Shown here: in pieces, positions 17,784 through 27,331 of the stretch | Numbering within the stretch: position 1 is the first letter of the stretch | Layout: each line of letters begins with the position of its first letter | Source: Chitinophaga agri | Lineage (GTDB): Bacteria; Bacteroidota; Bacteroidia; Chitinophagales; Chitinophagaceae | Length of the DNA stretch: 64,000 bases | Direction: 5' to 3' | Assembly: GCF_010093065.1 (NCBI RefSeq) | Contig: NZ_CP048113.1 | Location: 5,270,001-5,334,000 of the forward strand | Position numbers and translations under genes: made by a program | The notes under the pieces: generated by a model | The model's input: only the letters and a program-made list of their open reading frames with translations | Database searches by the model: none | What the model was told of the DNA's origin: nothing

Positions 17784-17830
17784 AAAAAAGCGACGGGCGC
17801 ATCAGTATGTGCTGATACGCCCGCCGCTTC
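17784..17830 (-). terminator. intrinsic terminator of the small basic secreted protein gene
   Basis: On the minus strand an AAGCGGCGGGCGTATCAG / CTGATGCGCCCGTCGCTT stem (one G-U wobble and one mismatch) is followed by TTTTTT. Confidence 0.85.
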
Positions 17831-17844
17831 TATTCGAAAGTTGT

Positions 17845-18147
17845 CTAATCTTCTTTTTTGTCCCTGATCTCGGAAGGTTTCAGGTAGACCTTTTTTCCTT
17901 TCTCATCCACATAGTACTTTCTGTCTTTTTTGTCGATATAAACCGTTTGACCACCAGGCCCTTCCTTTCCCTTATATGTCTTATCGGTAATCTTCATAGC
18001 TCCTTTTACAGCAACGGAAGCCGTTTTATTGCCTATTTTCTTAGCTGTGCTATCGATGCCCTGCGCCATACCCGTTTGGCCCAGAAGCAGGGCTGCTGCC
18101 ATTACGGAAGCGGCCACCAGTCCGGTACGCGATGTTCTACTGATCAT
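17845..18147 (-). CDS. small secreted basic protein, function unknown
   Basis: The 100-residue protein has an N-terminal hydrophobic signal (about residues 8-28, ending TGMAQG), then a Lys-rich mature region. Its C-terminal half contains GPGGQTVYIDKKDRKYYVD followed by EKGKKVYLKPSEI, a short repeat-like pattern of K(K)xxKxYYVD/KVYL seen in small Bacteroidota exported proteins of unknown role. No catalytic motif is present. It is monocistronic, with a strong terminator just downstream, and faces the ABC-F gene across the 85-bp palindrome. Confidence 0.75.
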   Translation of the reverse strand: MISRTSRTGLVAASVMAAALLLGQTGMAQGIDSTAKKIGNKTASVAVKGAMKITDKTYKGKEGPGGQTVYIDKKDRKYYVDEKGKKVYLKPSEIRDKKED

Positions 18148-18272
18148 AACAATAGGTTTTAAAAGTTGTGTAAAGTCAATGAATCTTATTATTCAATTTT
18201 GATGCCAGCAACATCTTCTATATTTTTAGACTGCCACCATATATGTAGTATATTTAAATTAAACGGTATTAG

Positions 18273-18881
18273 TTGGAAGAGATCTGGTATAGGGACCTTT
18301 CCGATCAGGAGCTTTGGAGCAGGCTGATAGATGGCGATGAGGGCGCCCTTGCCTTCATTTACGATACATGGTTCGCATCACTTTATAAATATGGCATGAA
18401 AATACAGGCAGACAGCTGCCTGATAAAGGATTGTATACACGATCTGTTCACCAGTTTGTGGCATAGCCGGCAGCATCTATCCGTGACGGACAGTATCAAA
18501 TTTTACCTGTTCGCCAGCCTTAAAAGGAATATTGTCAAAAATACCCGCGCTGAAGGCATATTCAGACTGTTTAAGCAGGAACCCGCTCAGCAGGAAATGC
18601 ATATGCCTTCCTACGAGGAACGGCTCATCTCTCAGCAGTCCAACGACGAACGTAACCGGAAACTGGCAAAAGTCATTGACCAGTTGCCCCGTCGTCAGAA
18701 GGAGATCCTCTACCTGCGGTATTACGAAGGTCTCTCTACGCAGGAAACAGCCGATATTATGTCACTGAGCGTAAATTCTACATATGTATTATTGTCAAAA
18801 GCAATTAATTATTTAAAAAATCACAGTGGTGAATTAATGACTTTGGTGGCAATTTGGGGCAATAGCCAAAAGGGTTTCTAA
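18273..18881 (+). CDS. ECF-type RNA polymerase sigma factor
   Basis: The 202-residue protein is a sigma-70 family factor of the ECF type. Region 2 is seen in ALAFIYDTWFASLYKYG and FYLFASLKRNIVKN; region 4 in LPRRQKEILYLRYYEGLSTQETADIMSLSVNSTY with its helix-turn-helix. The likely start is TTG 18273, the first codon after an in-frame stop at 18270-18272: starting at the first in-frame ATG (about codon 45) would remove much of region 2. The FecR gene follows 99 bases downstream, then the SusC/SusD genes. By analogy with known systems it should transcribe that uptake locus when released by the FecR protein. Confidence 0.92.
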   Translation: MEEIWYRDLSDQELWSRLIDGDEGALAFIYDTWFASLYKYGMKIQADSCLIKDCIHDLFTSLWHSRQHLSVTDSIKFYLFASLKRNIVKNTRAEGIFRLFKQEPAQQEMHMPSYEERLISQQSNDERNRKLAKVIDQLPRRQKEILYLRYYEGLSTQETADIMSLSVNSTYVLLSKAINYLKNHSGELMTLVAIWGNSQKGF

Positions 18882-18980
18882 AAATTTTATAGTTTTTTTA
18901 AAAAAAAGTCGAAAAAGACGCTAAGATTTTTCGATTTCATTGCTTTATCTATTTAAAGCCTATCAGGAGTAGCGCTGATT

Positions 18981-19982
18981 ATGGATTATAAAGAATACAC
19001 AGTAAAGGATTTTCTTCATGATGAATTGTTTCGTAAATGGATCATCTATCCAGATCACGATACTACTATCTTTTGGGAAACCTGGCTGCGTGAAAACCCT
19101 GATCGTCGTGCCACAATAGAAGAAGCACGTGATGTGCTGCTGCTGATCGGACCGGAGGAACATCTTCCTTCGGCAGCAGAAAAGGCTGAGGTATGGAGCC
19201 GTATTGCATATTCTATCAGGCAGGTACCTGAAAAGAAAAGGCTATTCGTTGCCTGGCGGTATGCAGCTGTATTTGCCGGTATACTGGCGGCGGGTGCTGC
19301 CGGCTGGTTCTTCCTGCATAGGGAAAAGCCGGTTATTGTCAACTACGTTACTACCTATGGAGAGACCAGAAAGATCACGCTGCCCGACAGTTCTGTCGTG
19401 AGCCTGAACGCCAACTCTACCCTGAAATTCAGCATGACCCGTAATGGTAAACGCGAGGTATGGCTAAACGGGGAAGGCTTCTTTACGATCCTCCATGAAA
19501 CAGATAATGCTCCTTTTGCAGTGCATACTTCTGATATAGATGTACAGGTGATCGGTACAGCATTCAGTATCAATACCAGGCGTGTGATGACACGGGTGGT
19601 ACTGAACAGTGGTGCAGTTAATTTAAAACTGAATGGAGACGGCCAGCAGGATGTAAAGATGAATCCTGGGGATATGGTCATCTTTTCCACCAAAACAAAT
19701 CAGTTATCACGCCGGAAAGTAAATCCGGCTGATTATAATGCATGGCTTGACAATATGTTCGTTTTCAATGAAACAACAATTGCAGAAGTAGCAGCAGTAC
19801 TAAAAGAGAACTTAGGAATCAACATTAAGATAGAAGACGAAGGCCTACAGAAAGAGTTATTTACCGGGAGCATACCAATGTCAGACGTAGATATATTTTT
19901 TAAAACACTGTCACGGTCCTTACATGTGGTTATCGAAAAGAAGGACAATAATAACTACAGCATCAGGAGAAAGACAACCTAG
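18981..19982 (+). CDS. FecR-family anti-sigma factor / signal transducer
   Basis: The 333-residue protein has a cytoplasmic N-terminal region (about 1-90) that should bind the sigma factor, one membrane helix at about 93-112 (YAAVFAGILAAGAAGWFFL), and a periplasmic FecR domain starting VTTYGETRKITLPDSSVVSL. The C-terminal part (DNMFVFNETTIAEVAAVLKE onwards) is the DUF4974-type domain usual for Bacteroidota FecR proteins. It should receive the signal from the STN domain of the SusC protein encoded 46 bases downstream. The sigma/FecR/SusC order is the standard one. Confidence 0.95.
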   Translation: MDYKEYTVKDFLHDELFRKWIIYPDHDTTIFWETWLRENPDRRATIEEARDVLLLIGPEEHLPSAAEKAEVWSRIAYSIRQVPEKKRLFVAWRYAAVFAGILAAGAAGWFFLHREKPVIVNYVTTYGETRKITLPDSSVVSLNANSTLKFSMTRNGKREVWLNGEGFFTILHETDNAPFAVHTSDIDVQVIGTAFSINTRRVMTRVVLNSGAVNLKLNGDGQQDVKMNPGDMVIFSTKTNQLSRRKVNPADYNAWLDNMFVFNETTIAEVAAVLKENLGINIKIEDEGLQKELFTGSIPMSDVDIFFKTLSRSLHVVIEKKDNNNYSIRRKTT

Positions 19983-20028
19983 TGAAGTTTAGTTTATAAA
20001 TCAACCAACCAACCTTAATCTATTGCTT

Positions 20029-23000
20029 ATGCCTGGAAATTACTTTAGGTGTATGGGGAATCGCATTGCCCTGTTGTTACTGTTGCCAGCCACGGGGTAT
20101 GCTGCTTCAGATAACATGCACCATCATCCGCAGCAGGAATTACTGGCTGCAAATGGAATGAGCCAGTCCGGCGTCGGAAGGCAGATATTGAAGGATATCC
20201 TTGTTTCTATGGAAGCGAGGTACAAGGTGCGTATTAATTACGTGGGCCAGTCCATTGGTAATATTCAGACCGAAGCGCCAAATGTTAAAAATCCATCTGT
20301 TAAGTTTATTCAGTATCTCAACCAGTTCCTGAAACCACTTGGACTGGAAGCGGAGGAGGCGGGCGCCAACACGTTTATTGTATATAAACAGGAAGGAACA
20401 GCCCCGGTGCCTAAACCTGCACCTGCGGTAGAAAAAAAACAAACAGAAGAACAGGTAAAACCAGCCGCAATCACGCTTCACGGTATTGTTACCGATGAAG
20501 CAGGTGTGCCTTTGCCCGGTGTAACAGTGGTTGTAAAAGGTACTTCCAATGGTGTACATACCGCTAACGATGGTAAGTATGAACTGAAGAATGTACCGGA
20601 AGGCGCCCATATCTTATTCAGCTTCATCGGATTTAAAGCACAGGAAATTGTACTGAAAGGGCAGACAAAACTGGATATTCGTTTGAAAACAGATATCCAG
20701 GCAGTGAAAGATGTGGTAGTAACCGGATATTATGAGATCAAGAAGGAAAGCTTTACCGGTATTGCTACTGTACTGACTGCCGATGATATCAAGAGGGTGA
20801 ATCCGCAGAACGTGCTGAGCAGTCTGCAGGCTTATGACCCTTCGTTTAAGTTGGTTGAAAATAACATCCTGGGTTCTAATCCCAACAGGATCCCTAATAT
20901 CAATGTAAGAGGTACAACAGCCCTGCCAAGTGCTGACGTTTCCAAGCTGACCAGGAACAGTCTGACGAATGGTGTCACCAACCAGCCTACGTTTATACTG
21001 GATGGCTATGAGGTGAATGTACAGACTATTTTTGACCTTGATCCCAACAGGATCGCGTCTATGACCTTGCTGAAAGATGCTGCTGCGACAGCGATCTATG
21101 GGTCCAGGGCGGCGAACGGCGTTGTGGTGATCCGTACCAAAGCCCCAAAAGAAGGAAAGCTGGCGGTAAACTACGGTTATGAGATGACGGTAAATGCGCC
21201 TGACCTGTCAGACTATCATGTACTGAATGCGGGTGAGAAACTGGAATATGAGCGCCTGGCAAAACTATATGCAAGCGATGGGGTCACTGCTCCAATGGAA
21301 CTTGAGAAGCTGTATTACGAAAAGAAAAAGAATGTATTAAGCGGCGTGAATACATACTGGTTATCTCAGCCTTTACAGGTAGATCTTGGCCATAAACATT
21401 CCCTTTATCTGGAAGGAGGCACACCGGTAGTAAAATACGGTATTGATGTACGGTATCAGTCGAATGCCGGTGTGATGAAAGATTCATATCGTAAGCGGTA
21501 TGGTCTCGCTGCATCATTGTCCTATAATGTACAGAACAAGATCCAGTTCAGGAACCAGATATCTATCAACCAGGTAGATGGAAAAGAATCTCCCTACAGA
21601 GAGTTTTCTAAGTATGTGAGAATGAACCCTTATTACCCGAAAACAGATTCTTCCGGAAGACTTTTACGCGAGGTGGATAAATGGAGCTATCGCAAAAATG
21701 CTGAAGGTGAAGTACAGACCGATGCTGTATTGAACCCAATGTATGAGGCGATGACCGGTAGTCTGGAAAAGAATGAATATGTGGAGTTCATGGATGCTTT
21801 TTCCGGTGAATGGACCATCAATCCGGCATTCAGATTAAGGGGACAAATATCTTTGACAAAAAGACGTTCTACTGCTGATAAATTTACTTCTCCTTTTAGT
21901 AATGATTATTATAATGTAACCGGAAATGATCTGAAAGACCGTGGTATGTATACCTATGCTGACGAGGATTTCTGGCAGGCAGATGGAAGTCTGACACTGA
22001 GCTACGCAAAGCAGATCCGTTCTAACTTCCTGAACATCTCCCTGGGTACCAATATTCAGGACAGAAGCAATGACAGAAAACAGTTCAGGGCGCAGGGCTT
22101 CTCTAATGACAGGTTCTCCCAGATCGAGTTTGCCCGTATCTATGAAAGAGATAAATCTCCTGAAGGAGAATTTACACAGGACCGTCTGATAGGTTCTTTC
22201 CTGTACGCGAACTACTCCTATAAGAATAAGATCCTGATGGACGGTACTGTTCGTCTTGATGGTTCATCCAAATTTGGTACAGATTCCCGCATGGCGACCT
22301 TCTGGTCTTATGGTTTGGGATGGAATGTGCACAACGAGAGCTTTATTCCACGTAAAGTAATTTCACAACTGACGCTGAGGGCTACAACAGGATTGACAGG
22401 TGATGTGTCTTTCCCCTCTTATTTATCTAATACCACTTACCAGTATTACAGCAATGACTGGTATTCTACAGGTGTAGGTGCTATTTTCAAATCGTACGGT
22501 AACTCTTCACTGAAATGGCAACGTACCAAAAACTATGATGCAGGTATGGAACTGGATCTGTTCAATGGTCGTTTCTACATCGCTCCACGTTATTATTATA
22601 AGCTGACCAAAGATCTGCTGGCTGATATCATTGTACCGCCATCAGCGGGTTTCACCGATTACAAAGCGAATCTGGGTGAAATGATCAACAGAGGGTTTGA
22701 GGTGAATGTACGTAGTAACGTACTGAGAGGAAAGAACTGGTCTTTCAACCTGTTTGCTAACTTCGTCACTAACAAGAATAAGATCACAAAGATCTCTAAT
22801 GCGCTGAAGAGCTATAACGATAAAGTAGATGACAAGCAGCAAAATGACGCTACGTTAAACTCAGTACCATTGCTTCGCTTCCAGGAAGGGCAATCCCTGA
22901 ATACCATTTATGCCGTAAGATCTATGGGTATTGATCCTGAAAATGGTAAAGAGATCTTTGTAAAGAAAGATGGCACCTATACACATAACTACAGTGTGAA

Positions 23001-23478
23001 AGACATGGTGCCGGTTGGCGACATGACGACCAAGATAGAAGGTACATTTGGTGGTAGCATCTACTATGGTAACTGGATTGCAGAAGTGAGATTCTATGGT
23101 AAAGGTGGTGGTGACCTGTACAACCAGACACTCGTTGACCGTGTGGAAAATGCTGATCCGAGATACAATGTGGATAGCCGTGTACTGGAATCCAGATGGA
23201 AACAACCAGGCGATCACGCATTGTATAAAGACATTGCAGATCAGGGTTCTACCCGTACATCTTCCCGTTTTGTACAACGTGATAATGTGGTGGAACTAAA
23301 GTCAGTATACCTGGGATACAATGTACCTGTTGCAGTGGCTAAACGCTACAAAATGAATACACTGCGTTGTTCTCTGAATATGAATGACATCTGGAGAACA
23401 TCTTCTATCGTGGCTGAGAGAGGTATTGACTATCCTTTCGCCAGAACATTTACATTCTCATTATCCACTCAGTTCTAA
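20029..23478 (+). CDS. SusC/RagA-type TonB-dependent outer-membrane transporter with STN domain
   Basis: The start is taken as ATG 20029, giving about 1149 residues; ATG 20053 would give a more compact signal peptide and is possible. After the signal comes an STN (secretin/TonB N-terminal) domain (about 50-113), a carboxypeptidase-regulatory-like domain beginning ITLHGIVTDEAGVPLPGVTV (about 148-225), then the plug with VKDVVVTGYYEIKKESFTG and the conserved LKDAAATAIYGSRAANGVVV. The rest is a 22-strand barrel ending in the aromatic strand FTFSLSTQF. Energised by TonB, it imports a ligand bound by its SusD partner. The STN domain implies signalling to the FecR protein encoded upstream. The ligand cannot be deduced. 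Confidence 0.96.
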   Translation: MPGNYFRCMGNRIALLLLLPATGYAASDNMHHHPQQELLAANGMSQSGVGRQILKDILVSMEARYKVRINYVGQSIGNIQTEAPNVKNPSVKFIQYLNQFLKPLGLEAEEAGANTFIVYKQEGTAPVPKPAPAVEKKQTEEQVKPAAITLHGIVTDEAGVPLPGVTVVVKGTSNGVHTANDGKYELKNVPEGAHILFSFIGFKAQEIVLKGQTKLDIRLKTDIQAVKDVVVTGYYEIKKESFTGIATVLTADDIKRVNPQNVLSSLQAYDPSFKLVENNILGSNPNRIPNINVRGTTALPSADVSKLTRNSLTNGVTNQPTFILDGYEVNVQTIFDLDPNRIASMTLLKDAAATAIYGSRAANGVVVIRTKAPKEGKLAVNYGYEMTVNAPDLSDYHVLNAGEKLEYERLAKLYASDGVTAPMELEKLYYEKKKNVLSGVNTYWLSQPLQVDLGHKHSLYLEGGTPVVKYGIDVRYQSNAGVMKDSYRKRYGLAASLSYNVQNKIQFRNQISINQVDGKESPYREFSKYVRMNPYYPKTDSSGRLLREVDKWSYRKNAEGEVQTDAVLNPMYEAMTGSLEKNEYVEFMDAFSGEWTINPAFRLRGQISLTKRRSTADKFTSPFSNDYYNVTGNDLKDRGMYTYADEDFWQADGSLTLSYAKQIRSNFLNISLGTNIQDRSNDRKQFRAQGFSNDRFSQIEFARIYERDKSPEGEFTQDRLIGSFLYANYSYKNKILMDGTVRLDGSSKFGTDSRMATFWSYGLGWNVHNESFIPRKVISQLTLRATTGLTGDVSFPSYLSNTTYQYYSNDWYSTGVGAIFKSYGNSSLKWQRTKNYDAGMELDLFNGRFYIAPRYYYKLTKDLLADIIVPPSAGFTDYKANLGEMINRGFEVNVRSNVLRGKNWSFNLFANFVTNKNKITKISNALKSYNDKVDDKQQNDATLNSVPLLRFQEGQSLNTIYAVRSMGIDPENGKEIFVKKDGTYTHNYSVKDMVPVGDMTTKIEGTFGGSIYYGNWIAEVRFYGKGGGDLYNQTLVDRVENADPRYNVDSRVLESRWKQPGDHALYKDIADQGSTRTSSRFVQRDNVVELKSVYLGYNVPVAVAKRYKMNTLRCSLNMNDIWRTSSIVAERGIDYPFARTFTFSLSTQF

Positions 23479-23488
23479 AAGCAGTAAG

Positions 23489-24958
23489 ATGAAGAAATAT
23501 TATACACTTATAATAGTGATGATGGCGGCTGGTTTGACTTCCTGCAGTAAATGGCTGGATGTGACGCCAAAGTCAGAAGTATCGCAGGGGGCTTTGTTCA
23601 GCACACAGTCTGGTTTTGAAGAGGCATTGAACGGTGTGTACAGCCGCTGTACACAGGAAGACAGTTATGGCAGGGAAGTGACCTTTGGTACCCTGGATGT
23701 ACTGGCGCAGAATTATAATGTGAGTATCAAGGACCCTATGTTCTATAGTCAGACTATCAAGTATAACTATAATGATGAATGGTTCATGTTCAGAAGGGAT
23801 AATACCTGGAAAGCACTGTATGCTGCTATTGCAAATAGCAATCTTATCATTCATCATATACAGGGGCAGGAGAAACTTTTTACCGGTAGAGAATATGAAC
23901 TGATCAAGGGGGAAGCGCTGGCATTAAGAGGTTATCTGCACTTTGACCTGCTGCGTATGTTTGCTCCTTCCTATGCCTACGATCCCAATGCACAGGGTAT
24001 TCCATACGTGACTGAGTTCACGAAGAAGATAACCCCTATGTCTACCGTGAAAAACGTATTAGATACGATCATACTGGACCTTAATGCAGCAAAAGCATTA
24101 TTAAAAGTATCCGATCCGATCCTGAATGCCGGTTATAAAGTAGGTTATCCCGCTAAGGACTCCAGTACGGAAGAGAGTGGCGCATTGTTCCTGCAGAACC
24201 GCCGTCACAGATTGAATTACTATGCAGTGTGTGGTGAACTGGCGCGGGTATACCTCTACAAGGGAGACAAAGCAAATGCGCTGACCAATGCACTGGAAGT
24301 CATTAATTCCAATAAGTTCCCATGGACACGTCAGAACGATTTCCTCAATCCTGATGATGAAAAGAAGGACCGTATTCTTTACAGGGAATTGCTTTTTGGT
24401 TGGTATGTACCTAATAGGGCGGATAATATCAGAGACCAATTTCGCAAGGGAGAAAATTCATTGTATATCAATAGTAATGAAGGACGTAATATTTTCGAAA
24501 CAGGTGGTGTAGGTGGTGATGACTTCCGTTACAAGCAATGGTTCTCAGAAAAGAGTAGTGGTATCGGTACCATTTTACAGGTAGAGAAGTACTATCGTGA
24601 CGGAGATGCCAATATTCATTATCAGATGGCGCCGGCATTACGCCTGAGCGAAATGTACTATATCGCGGCAGAGTGTACGTTTGATAGTGATCCGGTAAAA
24701 GCATGGGACTACTTTAATGAAGTAAGATTCCACAGAGGTATAGGAACACGGATCACCAATGAAACATCAAAAGAAGTATTCCTCAATGAACTGATAAAGG
24801 AGTGCCGGAAAGAGTTCTTTGCAGAAGGACAGATCTTCTACATGTATAAACGCCTCAACAAACCTGTTGTGGGGCAAGGTGGTGCTTCATATCCTGCTAC
24901 GAACAGGATGTTTGTGATTCCGCTTCCTGATGATGAAATTCAATTTGGTAACAGATAA
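23489..24958 (+). CDS. SusD/RagB-family outer-membrane lipoprotein
   Basis: Translation should begin at ATG 23489, ten bases after the SusC stop. From there the 489-residue protein has a lipoprotein signal (AAGLTSCSKWLDVTPKSEV, lipobox Cys about residue 18) and the SusD hallmark of a KWLDVTPKSEVS start, followed by TPR-like helices (ALALRGYLHFDLLRMFAPSY). The C-terminal domain includes RLSEMYYIAAEC and ECRKEFFAEGQIFYMYKR, both typical. It caps the SusC barrel and captures the ligand at the surface. It is the second gene of the uptake operon. Confidence 0.95.
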   Translation: MKKYYTLIIVMMAAGLTSCSKWLDVTPKSEVSQGALFSTQSGFEEALNGVYSRCTQEDSYGREVTFGTLDVLAQNYNVSIKDPMFYSQTIKYNYNDEWFMFRRDNTWKALYAAIANSNLIIHHIQGQEKLFTGREYELIKGEALALRGYLHFDLLRMFAPSYAYDPNAQGIPYVTEFTKKITPMSTVKNVLDTIILDLNAAKALLKVSDPILNAGYKVGYPAKDSSTEESGALFLQNRRHRLNYYAVCGELARVYLYKGDKANALTNALEVINSNKFPWTRQNDFLNPDDEKKDRILYRELLFGWYVPNRADNIRDQFRKGENSLYINSNEGRNIFETGGVGGDDFRYKQWFSEKSSGIGTILQVEKYYRDGDANIHYQMAPALRLSEMYYIAAECTFDSDPVKAWDYFNEVRFHRGIGTRITNETSKEVFLNELIKECRKEFFAEGQIFYMYKRLNKPVVGQGGASYPATNRMFVIPLPDDEIQFGNR

Positions 24959-24975
24959 CTAAAACATACAGCCAG

Positions 24976-25803
24976 ATGAAAAGAAGTATTTTATTCAGTG
25001 TTCTTTGCTGTATGGTGTTCGTTGCCTGCAGAAAAGACGAGATTCCTTTATTTGATACTACGGAGAATGTCTATTTTGATTTTCTGCCGGATGATCCTTC
25101 TGATAAAACAGATAGTCTGCTTTATTCATTTGCATACTTCCCTGATAAAGCAGAAGATACTGTATTTGTGCCTGTCAGGATCTCAGGTTTCCGTGTGCCT
25201 GGCGAAAGGAAATTTATCCTGGCGACAGTGGATAGTTCCACTACTGCGAAGGCAGGTATACACTATAAAGCCCTTGAAAAGGAGTATGTGATGGCTGCCG
25301 ACTCGGGCCTTTGCCTGGTACCGGTGATATTGTATAATAAGGATTCTGTGTTGAAATCAAAAACCCTTACAATAGGGCTGACCTTAAAACCTACAACTGA
25401 TCTGGGAGTAGCATTCACTTTACAGAATAAAGGGCTTATTAAGTTCTCCAACAGGCTGGAAATGCCTACCTGGTGGACGCTGTGGGCGAGTGAACTGGGA
25501 GACTATTCCAGGGTAAAGCATGAGTTGTTTATCAGGGCTTCCGGCACAATAGATATGCCAACGACCGTAGATTTCAATACGGTTCCCAAGGCCCTGTACC
25601 ATACACGTCGTTTTAAAGCATTCCTGCTTGATCCATTCACCTGGGTGACACAGTATGCATCAGAAGGATATGTTATCACAATTGGGGCAGATGGTTTCTA
25701 TTATTTCTATAATACCCATAACCCTGATAACAAATACAAGCTGGAGAAGAATCCTGATGACGGCAAATATTATTTCAAGGATGAAAATGGTAAACGTGTC
25801 TAA
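24976..25803 (+). CDS. DUF4843-type lipoprotein of the Sus-like locus
   Basis: The 275-residue protein has a lipobox (CCMVFVACRKD, Cys about residue 18) and then TTENVYFDFLPDD, the kind of opening found in DUF4843 proteins, which regularly follow SusD genes in Bacteroidota. The N-terminal half looks like a Calx-beta/Ig-type sandwich (VPVRISGFRVPGERKFILA); the C-terminal half is specific to this family. It is likely a surface accessory lipoprotein binding part of the ligand. The gene starts 17 bases after the susD stop. Its function is not known for any member that I can name. Confidence 0.8.
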   Translation: MKRSILFSVLCCMVFVACRKDEIPLFDTTENVYFDFLPDDPSDKTDSLLYSFAYFPDKAEDTVFVPVRISGFRVPGERKFILATVDSSTTAKAGIHYKALEKEYVMAADSGLCLVPVILYNKDSVLKSKTLTIGLTLKPTTDLGVAFTLQNKGLIKFSNRLEMPTWWTLWASELGDYSRVKHELFIRASGTIDMPTTVDFNTVPKALYHTRRFKAFLLDPFTWVTQYASEGYVITIGADGFYYFYNTHNPDNKYKLEKNPDDGKYYFKDENGKRV

Positions 25804-25819
25804 CGTTAAATTCTTAAAG

Positions 25820-27235
25820 ATGAAGAGATCATTTCTATATATATTGATAGTTGTATTGATTCCTGTCTTATCATCCTGTTTTAAGGATAAGGGGAACTAC
25901 GACTACATAGACCTTGGTGAACCCGTGGTAACTAACCTGGACACGGTGTATAATGTTTTTACCGGTGATAGTCTGATCATTGAACCCAAGATCACTTTGC
26001 CGAACGGCAGAACAGCTGTAAGCTGTCACTGGAAAATTGAGATTCCCCTAGAAGCAAGGTCGGAAGATCATGACGGGCTGTCACTCCGTATTCTTTACGG
26101 TCTTGGCGCCAACAGGTACAGTGCGACACTGACGGTGAGAGATGAGGAACTAGGCGTAAATTACTACTATGGCTTTGTCATCAACGGTAAAACGCAGTTC
26201 TCCGTTGGTACCATTGTATTAAGTGACGAAGGCGGCCAGGCAAAATTATCATTCGTTAAGCCGGACGGCTCCGTACAGCCGGACCTGTATCAGTCCATCA
26301 ATGGCGAAAGTCTTGGTACCAATCCTAAGCAGCTTATTCCTTTGCGTAATCAGTTCTATATGAATGTTACGTTTGCATACTGGATCGTGTGTGGCAATGG
26401 TACAAATCCGGCGGTCAAGATCAATAGTAATGACCTGAAGAAAATGCAATATCTGAAGGAGAATTTCTATGAGGAACCGGGAGCGCTGACGCCTGATTAT
26501 TTTCATACGCTTACAGACGGTACGACCACTGCTATCCTGGACGGGAAAATGTACGTAGGTACTACAGAAACGGCCCCTTTTGGTACTTACTATGGTTACT
26601 TCAGCAGCCCTGTGCCGGGTGAGTATAAGTTAGCACCTGATCTGCTTTACAGCAGTACGGACAAGGGACTTTATTACCTTGGATTTGATAAGGTGAAGAG
26701 GAACTTTGTACGCCTTGACCGTACTACCTATTTTGGCGTAGACTATACACAGCAGGATTCTCTCTTCAATCCGAAGGACCTGAAAATGGATCTGCTGTCT
26801 ATGGAAAAATTTACTGAGAGTGAGATGTATGCTTTTTGTGACAGCGTCGGACAAACGTATGAACTGAAGTTTGGTCTTGAGTTCCTGGATGGTAAAACCA
26901 GGTTCAGAACGATCTCGAAGCGCAAGTTCAAAGGAGATAGTTTGCTGACCGCCCAGACGCAATGGCAGGCCTCTACTGTGGGTACGTTCTATTTTACTTC
27001 TAATGACAAGATCTACCGGTATAATCCACTAAATCAGGAGCTGAGGCAGCTGGATGCCAATATGGGAGGAAAGCCGGTGACGATGATCAAAGTGGTGCAG
27101 GATGGTAACAGACTGGCAGCAGGTACAGAAGGAAGTCTTTACCTACTTGATATCAGTACCGGTAAAAACGGTAACATCGTGAGTCAGACAAATGGTATCC
27201 CCGGAAAAACGATTGACATTTTTATACGACAATAG
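25820..27235 (+). CDS. PKD-like family surface lipoprotein
   Basis: The start at ATG 25820 gives a 471-residue protein with a lipoprotein signal (VLIPVLSSCFKDKGNYDYID, Cys about residue 18). The SCxKDKGNYDY opening is characteristic of PKD-like lipoproteins at the end of SusC/SusD/DUF4843 loci. A PKD-like sandwich covers about residues 30-130, and the remainder has beta-propeller-like blades. It begins 16 bases after the previous stop and ends the operon. It probably binds ligand at the cell surface; no enzymatic motif is seen. Confidence 0.82.
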   Translation: MKRSFLYILIVVLIPVLSSCFKDKGNYDYIDLGEPVVTNLDTVYNVFTGDSLIIEPKITLPNGRTAVSCHWKIEIPLEARSEDHDGLSLRILYGLGANRYSATLTVRDEELGVNYYYGFVINGKTQFSVGTIVLSDEGGQAKLSFVKPDGSVQPDLYQSINGESLGTNPKQLIPLRNQFYMNVTFAYWIVCGNGTNPAVKINSNDLKKMQYLKENFYEEPGALTPDYFHTLTDGTTTAILDGKMYVGTTETAPFGTYYGYFSSPVPGEYKLAPDLLYSSTDKGLYYLGFDKVKRNFVRLDRTTYFGVDYTQQDSLFNPKDLKMDLLSMEKFTESEMYAFCDSVGQTYELKFGLEFLDGKTRFRTISKRKFKGDSLLTAQTQWQASTVGTFYFTSNDKIYRYNPLNQELRQLDANMGGKPVTMIKVVQDGNRLAAGTEGSLYLLDISTGKNGNIVSQTNGIPGKTIDIFIRQ

Positions 27236-27280
27236 CATCTATATCCTATCAACCCTATTAACCAACCATTACCATAACAA

Positions 27281-27310
27281 GACGCCCCGCGATTATTAAT
27301 CGTGGGGCGC
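27281..27310 (+). terminator. hairpin at the end of the Sus-like operon
   Basis: CGCCCCGCGATTA pairs with TTAATCGTGGGGCG (one G-U), 46 bases after the last stop. There is no good T-tract, so it may be a 3' stabilising stem or a weak bidirectional terminator shared with the facing gene. Confidence 0.55.
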
Positions 27311-27331
27311 TGTTATTATGGGCAGTTGTGT

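Noticed and set aside
20140..20610. 156-codon minus-strand frame within the SusC gene
   Set aside because: It is antisense to the STN and regulatory-like domains of a clear TonB-dependent transporter; rich in Phe, Tyr and Arg with no recognisable domain.
23384..23488. N-terminal extension of the SusD gene
   Set aside because: It overlaps the end of susC and would hide the lipoprotein signal that starts at 23489.
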